Positions 16,244-27,400 of a stretch of 28,394 nucleotides of DNA are shown one piece after another. The notes under the pieces were generated by a model. That model saw only the letters and a program-made list of their open reading frames with translations, made no database searches and was not told where the DNA came from. The stretch is from assembly GCA_036897095.1 (NCBI GenBank), contig JAYMSP010001838.1, positions 1 to 28,394 of the forward strand, read 5' to 3'. The DNA comes from Plantago elongata. Lineage: Eukaryota > Streptophyta > Magnoliopsida > Lamiales > Plantaginaceae. How positions within the stretch are numbered: the first letter of the stretch is position 1; each line of letters starts with the position of its first letter. Position numbers and translations under genes: made by a program.

Positions 16244-16285
16244 GTTACAAGTTACAAGTTACAAGTTACAACTTACAACTTACAA
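16244..16285. repeat. Heptanucleotide tandem repeat (gttacaa/cttacaa)
   Basis: Six consecutive 7-base units: four 'gttacaa' then two 'cttacaa'. It lies about 360 bases past the methyltransferase stop codon, probably in or near its 3' untranslated region. It is a simple minisatellite that should vary in length between individuals. Confidence 0.9.
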
Positions 16286-16646
16286 GCATCTTGTCCCATG
16301 AAAGCATTCTTGGTACACTTATATACAAGTCATTTTCTATCTAACTACGGCACAAACTAGGACTATTATCCCAAACCAAAAGGTCAGTCACATACTGACA
16401 TACATTGTTGGCCCGGGCCGATCTTCCACAAAATAACAGCCACGAGCCACCATATTAACTTCCCTGTAGATAACTCCAGTGACCAGTCTATAGTCCAGCA
16501 AAAGAGTCAGAAAGATGGTGCATTCGCCGATGCTACTGCTGCATCAACTACCCTGTTAACAATATTAATGACATGGTAAGAGTCCATAAGTTCTCCAAAA
16601 GAAAGAATAGGTTCACTAAAGGAACATACATGATGGAGAGAGAGAA

Positions 16647-19600
16647 CTAAATCGATGATGCCCTGGCCATAAAGGACCTAACGGTTTCCATGATACGGAA
16701 AAAATCATAGAACAGTGCTGATTCATCCCCTTCCAGACCATTTCTGCTGATCCGGTTGCTACCTGTAAAATTATTACATGGGCTACCACCAATTACCAGA
16801 TCGAAACCGCCCAAGGAGCTTATGAGTTGCTCTAAAACCTCATCATCAACTTGTTGCACATCATCAAAGTCGATGAGGTTTCCTGTCTGATGTGTTTGTT
16901 CCCACCAGCTTCTAACTATATCTCGATTCACTCTGGATTTCTCGACAGTAACCACATTCTTCAGCTTGATCCCAAGGCGGTGGAGTGCAACTTCTGCACC
17001 ACCAATACCAGAAAACAAAGAAAGCACATTCACACCATCAGGGAAGATGTCCTTCAGAACTGACAAATGATATGCCACAGTGTCCACCTACATTAATTTT
17101 CAGAACCAAACTTGAGTCAGAACCCAACGTACTGGTCTATTCGATTGCAGATTAAACTAAAGGATGCTAACCTGAAAGGCGTTTCCGAGTGACTTGACCC
17201 GGTCGGTCCTACTTATTCCACCTCCCCTTGTGTGGTGCTTTGGGAAACCTAAGAGCATTTCCATTTCGTCAGGCTCAAGAGGAGCAACCTTGTTCTTCCC
17301 CGTCCATATTAAATTCCACTTGCGACATTGCTCGAGGACAATTTTCTTCACATCTTCAGGGGGCTCGGCGTCATTGTACCTCTCAAGGGCATTGCGAATT
17401 CTCTTTGTCAATTTTGCACTCGCAATGCATGTTTGAATGCAATTCAACTTTTCTCGAGGATCCCATTCGGGCCAATACTTTCTCGACAACTGGAAAGCTT
17501 GAGAAATTGTCATTGGAGGGAGGGGAACAAGTGGGAATCTGTTTTCAATAGGAAGATTGTGAACATAACCTCTTTTACGTGCAGAAGCACAGAAGTACTT
17601 TGAATCAACAAATTCTGGCTCAATCTCATACAAGAACCGGGAAATGGTGTCCCACACCCCCTTAGGTGCACAAGCTACATTTTCAAAGTAAAAGTATGGT
17701 GGACCTACAACTCCTTCAGGTATGGGACGCCGAACATGCTCAGATTGCATAGACGGCACGCCAAATCCTATCATGGGGATAGGAAGCCGAATTGGTTCAT
17801 CTTCAAGATTTTTCGTATTAGATACCGCAGGAGATTTTCTCTTCTTGTTTGTGATATTTCCATTGCTATGTGTACGCTGTTAGAAACTTGGCAAGTAAAT
17901 AATTGGCATTTGGCAATATATCAACATAATCTTATAAAATAAAATTGTAAAGCTAACCACACGCATGTCCTCAGGCAGGTAACAATCTTCTTCCCTTGCC
18001 ATTTGAGCAGCATCCATAAAATCGGTCAATATTTCATCTGAGGCATTCGGTCCTGCAATATGTGAAGGAATGTTTTTAAGGTTACATCGTGTCATGACAG
18101 GCAGTTCGGGGTAATGTTCAGTTCGATCCTTCTGATCCAGTCCACCAAATGTATGTAACAGACTCGAGTAATTCTTCCTAATACCTATGAATAGATGCGA
18201 CATCCCAGAGACATTCTATTCATATATCAAAATATTATTATACGGATACTAACCGAGTAACACGACAGACAACAGACAACTCCTTTAAATCATTTAATGC
18301 ATGGTGGTCCTGATAAAATTGATATTGCACGTAACCAAGCCTGCTGAAATACTCCCGTATAGGAAGTGGAAGCAGAACATACCACATCTCTCCATAGCAA
18401 TAGAAGCCTCTTCAATGGTGTATCCCATATCAACTAAGAACAACAACTTCTGCTCCTCTCCAGACAATGTTCCCATCTCTGCCATGGATAACAACCTGGT
18501 ATGTCTCTCTGAAATGGAATTTGGGGTTTCCTACATGAAAGTTCATTATTATAGTCGAAACAGGGAAAGAGTAACAATAATACAAGGCATCATAAAAGTG
18601 TACTGCAAATACGTGATTCTCATGGATTGTTCAACTGAATAAGTAGAAAAGGCCTCTGCGGACGAAAAAGTCAAATAAGAACATTGCAAACCAGATTTCT
18701 TGCCTACCAGAATGATCGATTCAAGATCACTCGAACAGGTTCAACTTGACAAGTACATCGGGACGATATTAGTTATAAAAAGTAAAATGAAGGAAAAGCT
18801 AACCATAGGCTTGTCCTCAGGCAAGTAACAATCTTCTTCCCTTGCTATTCGAACAGCATCCATAAAATCGGCCAATATTTCTACTGAGGCATTCGGTCCT
18901 GCAATATGTTAAGTGTTACATCGCGCCATGACAAACTGTTCGGGGTAATGTTGAGTTCAATGCTTCTGATCATGTAGCTCTAGTCCACCAAATGTATATG
19001 ACAGGATCAAAGAATTCTTCCTAATAACCTATGAATAGAAGAGACATTCCAGAGACTATTCCTATGGTTGTATGAATTGTTATATTGCCAAAACTAACCA
19101 ACAAACAAGAAAGACAACTCTTGTAAATCATTTCGTGCATGGCGGTCATGATAATGCACATAATCAAACATGCTGAAATATTCTCTCCGCCCAACCAGAA
19201 ACAACAAATATTTTCTCATGTAGTGCGCCCCGTTAGAAAATTTCCAAGTTCATTTTTTGGCAAACATTTTAATATACTCTTATCCATTTACTTTTGGCTT
19301 TATCAGTACTTTAGTCATTCTTCTATCTAAACCACACCGGACTTATAATTATTTATAAGTATCTTTCTTTATAATCAATACCCCAGTTTCCACTTTTCCT
19401 CAATTCTCGTGTCCCCTTCAAGAACAGTTTCAAAATCAGTTACATTAACCTACGCAATTGGAGTTTTCGAGAAAAGAGGGATAAATTTCAAATGGGGCAT
19501 ATATAGCAGAAACAAGAGCACTAGAAACAGAGAACAGCACATATGAAGTGGAATTGGAAGCAGAACAGACCACATCTCTCTATAGCAATTGAAGCCTCCT

Positions 19601-21719
19601 CAATGGTGTATCCCATATCAACTAAGAACAACAACTTCTGCTCATCCTCAGACAAATTTCTCGTATTTTCCATGGATAACAACCTGTTATGCCTCTCCAA
19701 AATAGAATTTGAGGGTTCCTACAGGAAACTTCATACTTAAAGTCGAAATTTGGGGTGCAATAATAAAACAAAGCATCATGAAAGTGTGCTGCAAATATGT
19801 GATTATCATAGATCATTCAACACAATAAGGAGAAAAGGTTCCTTCGAAAGAAACTATCAAATAACCACATTGAAAATCAAAGTTCTTGCCTACCAAAATA
19901 ATCAATTCAAGATTACTCGAACAGTTTCAATTGTTAATTTGTTACTGTTTTCAGTGTTGCAGGTTCATATGGTCGGGTGATTCACATACTGTATCAAATA
20001 CAAATTCATGATATACCTCACACTTCCTATGTTATTGAAGCATGGACTATAGCATCACTTAGTATTTAGATAAGAGAAATGAATTTCCACCAGTTCCACG
20101 ACGAGTGGTTACCGGGGGGAGGGGGGGGGGTCTTCATTATTAGCAACAACAGGTATCAATTTTTTAGTAGTGGACTCCAATTTCACCAATAAGGAGTCAC
20201 AGAAATATCATATGTAAAGCAGCTTATATCTTCACATCATTCAAAAAATATGTGTACATGCATAAGACAGATGAGGTAATAAATGATGCCTCTTCTAAGA
20301 GAACGATATGTCGCAGACTCTAAACTGTGTAATATGGAAAACATCTGCATGTGTTGCGCTCCACAGACCAAGAATGTAATTAGGGCATCAAGCAAGCATC
20401 GTATACCTCCGTTTCATCATCAATCCAGTCATCTATGTCCAAAAAATCATCCAGAGGATTTTCATTGTAATCTGATGAGCTCGGATCAGAACTTATGTTC
20501 TGCAGCCGTTGGTGTTTGCCCAACTGCTGTACAGGTGAAGCGATAGGGTGATGAGCATAGTCTTCCGAAGCCTGAAAAACAACATGAAGATCATAAAGAC
20601 CTGACTCAATGAGTAGATAAATTAGAGCAAAAATTATTAATGTAGACTCAAACAGTATGTTTACAATCAAATATGCAACAAAAAAGCATACAATTACCTT
20701 ATTCAGAAACATATGAGAAAATTGAAGATTACACATAAAAAACAATGAAATCTTTTTGGCTTTAGGTTTGAAACAGTTTGACATTGCAAACCTTTGAAAT
20801 TAAATCATGTTTTAAGTCAAATGAAGAGAAAAGTGACATTTCAAGCATCAACTACACACTGACACACTTGCATGATACTGATAGCAATAGCCATTCCTTA
20901 ATCATGTCAAGGGACACGCCTGAAACAAAAGAGAATGCACATAATGTTCTGCTACTAGTTGGTCTTATCGACTAATTACCCACCACCAGAAGATTTTTGA
21001 GTATGTCAACAAAAGGCTTGTACCAAGAGAGCCTAGGGCCCATCTTAAATTTGTACGCAGCATTTTAAGTACCAACTCAATTAACATTTAATTCAATCCT
21101 GTACATCGAAACAGATCATATTTAGGAGACGCTTTGTTATTGCATAGGTTATAGGTACCGGTGAAGGGCAAGAGGCAAAAACTGATGAAGTCGGGCAAAA
21201 TTCCAACCACATATTGTCAGGTATGGGGATGATATCTAATTAGAGCCAGGAATTTCTTGAGCAGACTCAGACAAGACTCAAGAGGTAGATTTATCAAGCT
21301 CAAACAACGATTCAAGGATGGATAACAGACATCGTAGTAGGTGTTCGTTGATTGGTTATACATGAATAGCAGGTATATCTAGCAACAGTTTACAATCCAT
21401 TACAATAAGATCAAGGCTTTCTACCTCCCCATTGGCAACCATAACTTCTTTACCAGGTCTTCTCACAAAGAGAGTAGAAGGTTCCTCTATTTCATCTTCC
21501 TCATCTGTAGTCCAGTCAAAATCAATACTTTCCTCTCCCCCCTGCACATCGTAGCAGGGTAAAGAATAATGAAGCTAAAACCACTAACAGAAGTCACTAA
21601 TATCACACAAATCAACAAGGAAACGGGAATCCAACATAAATCCAAAACAAAGCACCTACCATTTCTTCGTCAATCTTCATTAACAAGAGATATCCCACCT
21701 GTTCAACAATGGAGCTCAT
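16647..21719 (-). CDS. DRM2: DRM-type de novo DNA (cytosine-5) methyltransferase with duplicated UBA modules, nine exons
   Basis: Exons 21719-21660, 21541-21425, 20571-20407, 19718-19571, 18898-18804, 18530-18383, 18052-17958, 17876-17172 and 17087-16647 join in phase to 657 residues (family about 600-630). Residues 1-114 are acidic. Two UBA modules follow at about 115-195 and 196-276, each with EQKLLFLVDMGYTIEEAS and REEDCYLPED. The rearranged catalytic domain has motifs VI-X first (FENV at 340-343, RKRGYVHNLP, SLGNAFQ ending at 511), then motif I LFSGIGG (535-541) and motif IV SPCNN with catalytic Cys 615. DRM enzymes establish RNA-directed cytosine methylation in the nucleus. The complete motif set argues for DRM1/2 rather than inactive DRM3. 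The first exon may instead be entered by a leader intron ending at 21694, which would start translation at 21680 (MKIDEE). The donor of the first UBA exon (gtctgt) is weak. Confidence 0.92.
17945..18765 (-). repeat. Intragenic tandem duplication in DRM, 3' copy (UBA exon plus next exon)
   Basis: This contains UBA exon 18530-18383 (148 nt) and exon 18052-17958 (95 nt) with their introns. It aligns, exons and introns alike, with 18785-19935. Matching intron landmarks include 'ttgcctaccagaatgatcga' near 18700 (copy: 'ttgcctaccaaaataatcaa' near 19890) and 'ttcggggtaatgtt' near 18107 (copy near 18938). The pair of exons begins and ends in phase 0, so it inserts or drops out without changing the frame. 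Confidence 0.88.
18785..19935 (-). repeat. Intragenic tandem duplication in DRM, 5' copy (UBA exon plus next exon)
   Basis: This contains UBA exon 19718-19571 (148 nt) and exon 18898-18804 (95 nt), the same lengths and phases as the 3' copy. Both exons are open and have usable splice signals. The intron between them carries about 354 extra bases (about 19191-19544) that the other copy lacks. The 3' part of the UBA exon is nearly identical between copies at the protein level, while its first 20 or so residues have diverged (SMAEMGTLSGEE against SMENTRNLSEDE). Confidence 0.88.
20114..20130. repeat. Poly-G tract in a DRM intron
   Basis: Seventeen bases of G interrupted once by A, inside the intron between exon 3 and the first UBA exon, read as poly-C in the transcript. 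Length is likely polymorphic and sequencing of the run may be unreliable. Confidence 0.8.
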
Positions 21720-22919
21720 TTCAATCAGAAATTCAATGACTAACCGGAACAACTTTAAATGTTGATCGCAGTAGAAGAGCAAGTGTAACTTCTATCGAAT
21801 AATTCATACTAGTTGATTTCCCATTTTAAGAGGAACTCACACAATGCCAACTAAAAACACAACACAGGTCACAATATATCAGCTCAACTACAGTAAAAAC
21901 CCATAAAAACCAACAAGGTTAGGATAATCAAAGAAGAAACTTAAGTTCATTTCTCTTCTTACGAGGAACTCACACAACACAATGCCAACTAAATAGACTA
22001 CCAGGTCAGAACATGCACTACAAAAGATTTGATCTATTGCGACTCATAAGTTAGCCTCAAAATTAAGTCAACGAAGTTTAAAAAAATACGAATTCTAATT
22101 TTTAGTTGAAAATCACGACTCTTAGTTTGTACTTCAACCGAAATATATGGCACACCCTTTTGCAACCCCTTTACAATCTGTATCTCTTATTAAGAGTTGG
22201 TTTTTATCGGATTCTTTTTATTGGACTTGACATGATTAAGTAAGACTCTTATTGGCATTTGCATGACACCACTCTGTTTACAGGTCGAATTTGAGCAAAT
22301 CTCTTGTATCATTCTTGATTAGTAAGGAAATAATAGCTCAACAGAAACCCATAAAAACCAACAAAATTTGGATGGATGATGATCAAAGAAGAAACCTAAG
22401 TTCATATCTCTGAATTCCACTTATTTCAAGCATCAGAGCAAAATTAAATAAACCAATCCTTACATGCATCATCATTCACTAGTAATATACAAAACTAAAA
22501 CGACTGCTATATAAAAAAATAAAAAATAAAACTAAATTTAAAATGAGAAAACAATGCGCAAAAGGCAAAAACTAAATTCAAAATGCAATTATAACGTAAA
22601 GAACAACATGCAGAGAAAGTAGAGTGAAAATGAATTGATGAATTGGGAAATGAAAGATGACCTGAGAACTCTGTTCGGTGAGGAGAAGCTAGAGAGACAA
22701 ATGCAACAGAATGTTTGAAGGAGTAAATAAGTCCACTTCCACTAGTGCTCAAGGAATATTTGGGTTGTGTGAGTTGTAACATTTTCTTCAACCTACGCGC
22801 CAAGTAAAGGAAGGAGCATGTGACACATGTACAATTAGCAGGTAGTAATTTATATTTTTTCAATACTGACAAGTAATTTCAACCATTATCCTTTAAGAGA
22901 GAACTCTATAATTTAAATC
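21720..22919 (-). promoter_or_regulatory. DRM leader and promoter region, with internal repeats
   Basis: No protein gene is supported here. The minus strand has a TATA-like TATAAAT at 22854-22848. Just downstream, CTTGGCGCG at 22804-22796 is one base off the E2F consensus TTTSSCGC. Pyrimidine-rich sequence typical of a plant 5' untranslated region follows (about 22750-22590). A leader intron ending near 21694 is possible but its donor is not clear. The stretch also contains the second 94-bp repeat and further local duplications. The open frame at 22507-22872 is Ser/Leu/Phe-rich leader sequence, not a recognised protein. Confidence 0.4.
21789..21882. repeat. 94-bp dispersed direct repeat, copy upstream of DRM exon 1
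   Basis: Matches 15694-15787 in the same orientation. A shorter, more divergent piece recurs at about 21962-22012 ('gaggaactcacacaa', 'aatgccaactaaa'). The sequence right after it (21881-21955) has its own partial copy at 22335-22410. Confidence 0.85.
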
Positions 22920-24429
22920 ACGGGGCGAAATTATACATATCGGGCCTTTTGAAACTAGGAGGGGGCAAATCATTTTTTTTCTTTAAAATATTCGTAACCT
23001 TTTGTGGTTGATAAAATTACGACAACAAAAATTCTATTGTCAAAGTAATTCTAGTTATTTATGACACTTCATATGGTACATGTTGGTTAATTACAATTAC
23101 ATCCCTTCGAAGTGTTCGAAATTATGAATCCCCCCAAACATTTTGGCACATCCCCTGTCGTTAGTTAACTGACGGGGTCAACTGACGTTTCCGTTAGTCA
23201 ATCAAAAATGTTGACTTTTTTATTTTAATAATTATTCGATTTTTCGAAATACTGGAGATGATTTAATAATGACGTCATTAATGAAATTCAATTTTTTTTT
23301 CACAATAACCACTGCTGACGTTATTAATTGAACATTATAACTACTAGAATTGCCCCCATCAACTTTCACCTAAACCCCAACATTCCAACATTCTCACTAC
23401 ACTTCTTCACCTTTCCCAACATTCTTACAAGAATTCTCCCAACTATTGAGACCTTCATCCTTCTCCTTCTCTAGCAGAAGAATTCTGGTCGCCGGAGTAA
23501 CACGCCGGAATTCTCTCAACTAACGGAATCTCAACACAACGACGCCCGGATTTTCTTTTCTCACAGGTATTTAAGTGTTGTGTTTTCGTTGGTTTTGGGC
23601 CGTTTCGTGCCATAGTGACGATTTTTCTGTGTTTTCAACTTCGTTTTCGAGAAAACAATAGCTAGGGTTTTGGGTTTGTTGGAGTTCAGTTGTTTACCCA
23701 TTTGTGAAGTTTCGTTGTTTTGGGTTTGTGGAGTTCAGTTGTGTAACAAACGGTGTCGAGTTCTTTTTTTGGTAAGAAAGCTAACTGTTGTCGTAGTTTT
23801 TGAAAATGGGGGTGTAGAAGCTATATGGTATGGTGTCAACTGTTGTGTCGTAACTCTTGGAGAAGGAGGATGATGTCATGAATGTAATGGGGTTTTTCTG
23901 AGAAGGGTGTTTTTGTAAAAACTGGACCAGATCTGAAATGGGGTGTTAAAGTTTCCGGGTTTACAAGTACAGTCATGTTGAAGTAGATCTGAGATCTGAA
24001 GAGCACACACATGTCTTACGAAAGAAATGATGTTTGTTTTGTATCACATCCACTATATATGAGATCTGAAAACTGTGTGCGGAAAAGTATGTTTTTTTGC
24101 AAGAGATGAACTAGATCTGAAAACCACACTGTTTGTTTGTTTTGAAGAATCTGTGTGCTAGGGTTAAGGATTTCGAAAATGTAACGGAACTCGAAATGGG
24201 GTGTCATTGTTAAGGGGTTTAAAGGTAACTGTAAATGAAAGTGGACTTAAGACTGGCTGAGTACCCTGTGTCGACTGGAGAAATGATATATTCTGTAATC
24301 TGTGTGTTCGTGTCGGGGTTTAGCTTAAATCGTTGTGTGAGCTAGTTATGAAATGGGGGTGTTAATGTGATGGGGTTTGAAATCATGCGGAGGTATCCTA
24401 ACTGCTTAATGTTCTACTTGCCAGGTTAA

Positions 24430-27400
24430 ATGGCTACTTGTTTTGGATCTGTACATGGTCCTGTTTTCGACGTACACATACAATACCGGTTGGACGAGGT
24501 CGTGATCAATGAGCTCTTCCCGGGGGAATATTTTTGGATCCAACTAAAGGCTGATGCCTACGACCTGGCAATCGCGAAAGATCGAGCCCTGGTTAACAAT
24601 GTTTACAAGAGTTTGCTCAAGGACATGGTCTACGTTGTGTATCCTTACACATACGCAAGTGGGGAAAATCACAAGAAGTTTGTCATCAACCAGGTCGATC
24701 TGGATGACATTTTCTCCACAAAACAGAAGCTGTATGTGTTCAAGGTGGAGGTGCCGGATGCCCTAGACCTGCTGAGGAATGTCGATGCGATGAAAGCCAT
24801 CGACAAAGCTCGGATGGTGAAGGAAATGGGTGACATGAGAGAGCATGAGAGCAGTGAGGGCGACTCTGATAGTTTTGTCAGCTTTGCTAGTGAAGAAATA
24901 TACATTTCAGAGATAGAACGAAAGAAGAGTGCTGAGAAGCCAACAATGGTTACATTGTTGTCAACTCCTGCAACTGCCTCCACTGCACATGAATTATCCT
25001 CAGATTCAGAAGATGGCGAGTTTGAACCATTGTTCAGTTACAAGAAGTAGACTCCTCCGTTGGGTGAAAGACTTGTGTTCAAGTCTGTCCCAATCTTTAG
25101 TACTGAGGACGACTTACACTTGATTCGAAACTTGAATGATTTGTTGAGTAGCATCAAGGTTGAACGCCCAGGTGTGTCGACAAGTGAGGAGTCAACAGAG
25201 GAGGTTGATGCTTCTGAAGAGATGAACTCAAACATACCTGTTGTCAATGTGGAGGACAGTGATTCAGAACATGGTGAGAAAGGTAATTTGGTTGAAACGC
25301 CTGTTGTGAATTTGGAGGACAACAATGATTGTGAAGAGCAAGTGGAGAATGTTGATGGGGACATGGAGGAACTCGATAGTGAAGAGCAAGAACGTGGCAC
25401 ACAGGGAAATGCTGCTGAGAAAGGTTTGGATAGTGAGCAATTTGACTGGACCACGAACGACCTCGATAGTGAAGACCAAGAATGTGGCACTCAGGGAAAT
25501 AATATTGAGAAGAGGATGATTCCGTCCAGCCCATTTACAAAAGATGATTTGGCTGGCTATACTGATTTCGAAACAGAGGATACAGAGGATGATGGAGAAG
25601 ATCATTGGGATGATCTGCTGGAAGAAATAACTGATGAAGATGAAGAGAAAGTGAAAGGGAAGCAACTCATGGTATAGGAAGAGCCTGTAGTCGTGCCAGC
25701 AAAGAAAAACAATCTACTGTATTGGTACAAGAGCGACTCCAATGTCGAGACGGATAATAGTGACTCTGAGTTCGAAGATGATAAAAGGCGTGGCTTTGAT
25801 CACAGACAGTGTTTTGTTGTGCCGGAAGGGTATTTGCGAGCTCCTGAATTTGTTCCAGGTAATTTTTTCACAACTCTTGTTTCAACATATGTAATGGGGT
25901 TTTATTTTACGTGGGCTGAATTGTGACATTGTATTTGAGGTAGTGTACTGGGTTATTATTGTAATAGGGTTCATTTTTAATACGATTTCCTTTGGTGTAT
26001 TATCAACTGTTATACACGAGGTGAATGACGTACTCATGTTTGTGTGTGAAGGAATGGTATTCGAGAATGTGAATTCCTTTCGAGAAGCCCTGGAGGAGTA
26101 CGCAGTCAGAGCTGCAGTGAGGTACAACAAAGTGAAATGAGCCTAGTAGGGTCACATTCGAATGTGCATCATTGGGCTTCCATTGGAGGATTCACGGGAG
26201 CCTAATTTGACCAGACAGGCCTGCATTCATGGTGAAGACTTACCAAGGAGAGCACAGATGTGTGAGGGCAAATACAAGGAGGGGAGTGACCATCCAATGG
26301 GTTTGTGACAAGTTGGTTCCTTTGTTGAGAGAAAATCCAAAGATGAACATTGATGGGATAAGAGCTGAGATGAAGAGGTACAATTTAACCCCACAATACA
26401 TGGCACTTTGGAGAGGGAGATCTCGTGCATTAGATGTCATTGAAGGTGGTCACTCTAAGTCATATGCCCTGCTGCCGAAGTACTGTGCAATTGTTAGAAG
26501 GACTAACCCTGGGACTCATGCAAAATTGGAATATGTTGAGGATGAGCCAATTCCAAGGAACCCCCAATTCAAGTACTTTTTCCTTGGACTTGCTGCACCT
26601 GCTGAAGGTTTTCTAGCTGGTTGCTCTCCATGGCTCACCTTTGCTGGATGCCATCTCCATGGTCCTAAAGGTGGGGTTTTGCTGACTGCCATTTCACTTG
26701 ATTCAAATGGTGGTATATATCCAATTTGCTTTGATGTGGTGGACATAGAGTGCGTGAATCGTGGAACTGGATGTTTCATTGCATGGAAAACCTTCTTAGA
26801 GGCTGGAAAAACAGGGAGTAAACCTTCACCACTGACCGCCAGAAGGTAACACACTCCTGTGCACACAAAATTCTATTCTTTACATTACCATCCCAGTACT
26901 TATAACCATTTTCATACAAGGAGGGGCTATCATTGTAAGTTACATTACCACCCCAGTACGTATAACCCAATGTGAAATGGCTTTTTTTTTTGTCCAGGGG
27001 TTGATTAAAGCTGTGAGGGAGTCTATCCCTCATGCAGTCCACATGAAGTGTGCACGTCCATATATATGCCAATATGAGGAGTGCTCATCCTGGCAAGATT
27101 GTTCACAAGTACTTTTGGACAGGGTGCAAGGCGTACAACGTGGGAATGTTCAACTGGGCCATGAATAAGTTGAAAGATGCAAGACCAGGGACATACAGAT
27201 GGTTGATGGAGATCCCGCTGGAGATGTGGGCCAGGCACATATTTGATACAGATCTAAAGAATGATCATGTTACGAGTAACGTTGCTGAATCATTTAATGC
27301 TTGGATAGGGGAATTCAGGGGCAAGCCAATATATGATGATATGGATGGAATTCGAGGCAAACTGATGGTGAGGATGCAAGAAAAAAGAGAAGAGGGGTTG

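Noticed and set aside
16244..16285. CRISPR-like or telomeric array
   Set aside because: Contiguous 7-base units with no spacers and not the plant telomere repeat. It is a simple minisatellite.
18053..18203. Longer version of the exon after the second UBA, starting at the acceptor at 18184
   Set aside because: It is in frame, but the family runs directly from the UBA Cys-Gly to PNAS. The acceptor before 18052 restores this exactly. The duplicate copy has a stop in the equivalent longer version.
22507..22872. Minus-strand 121-codon open frame upstream of DRM
   Set aside because: Composition is that of a plant 5' leader, it overlaps the predicted TATA and start region, and it lacks domain features.
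25038..25490. Minus-strand open frames over the acidic MULE region
   Set aside because: These Ser/Leu-rich frames are the complement of the Asp/Glu-rich coding strand.
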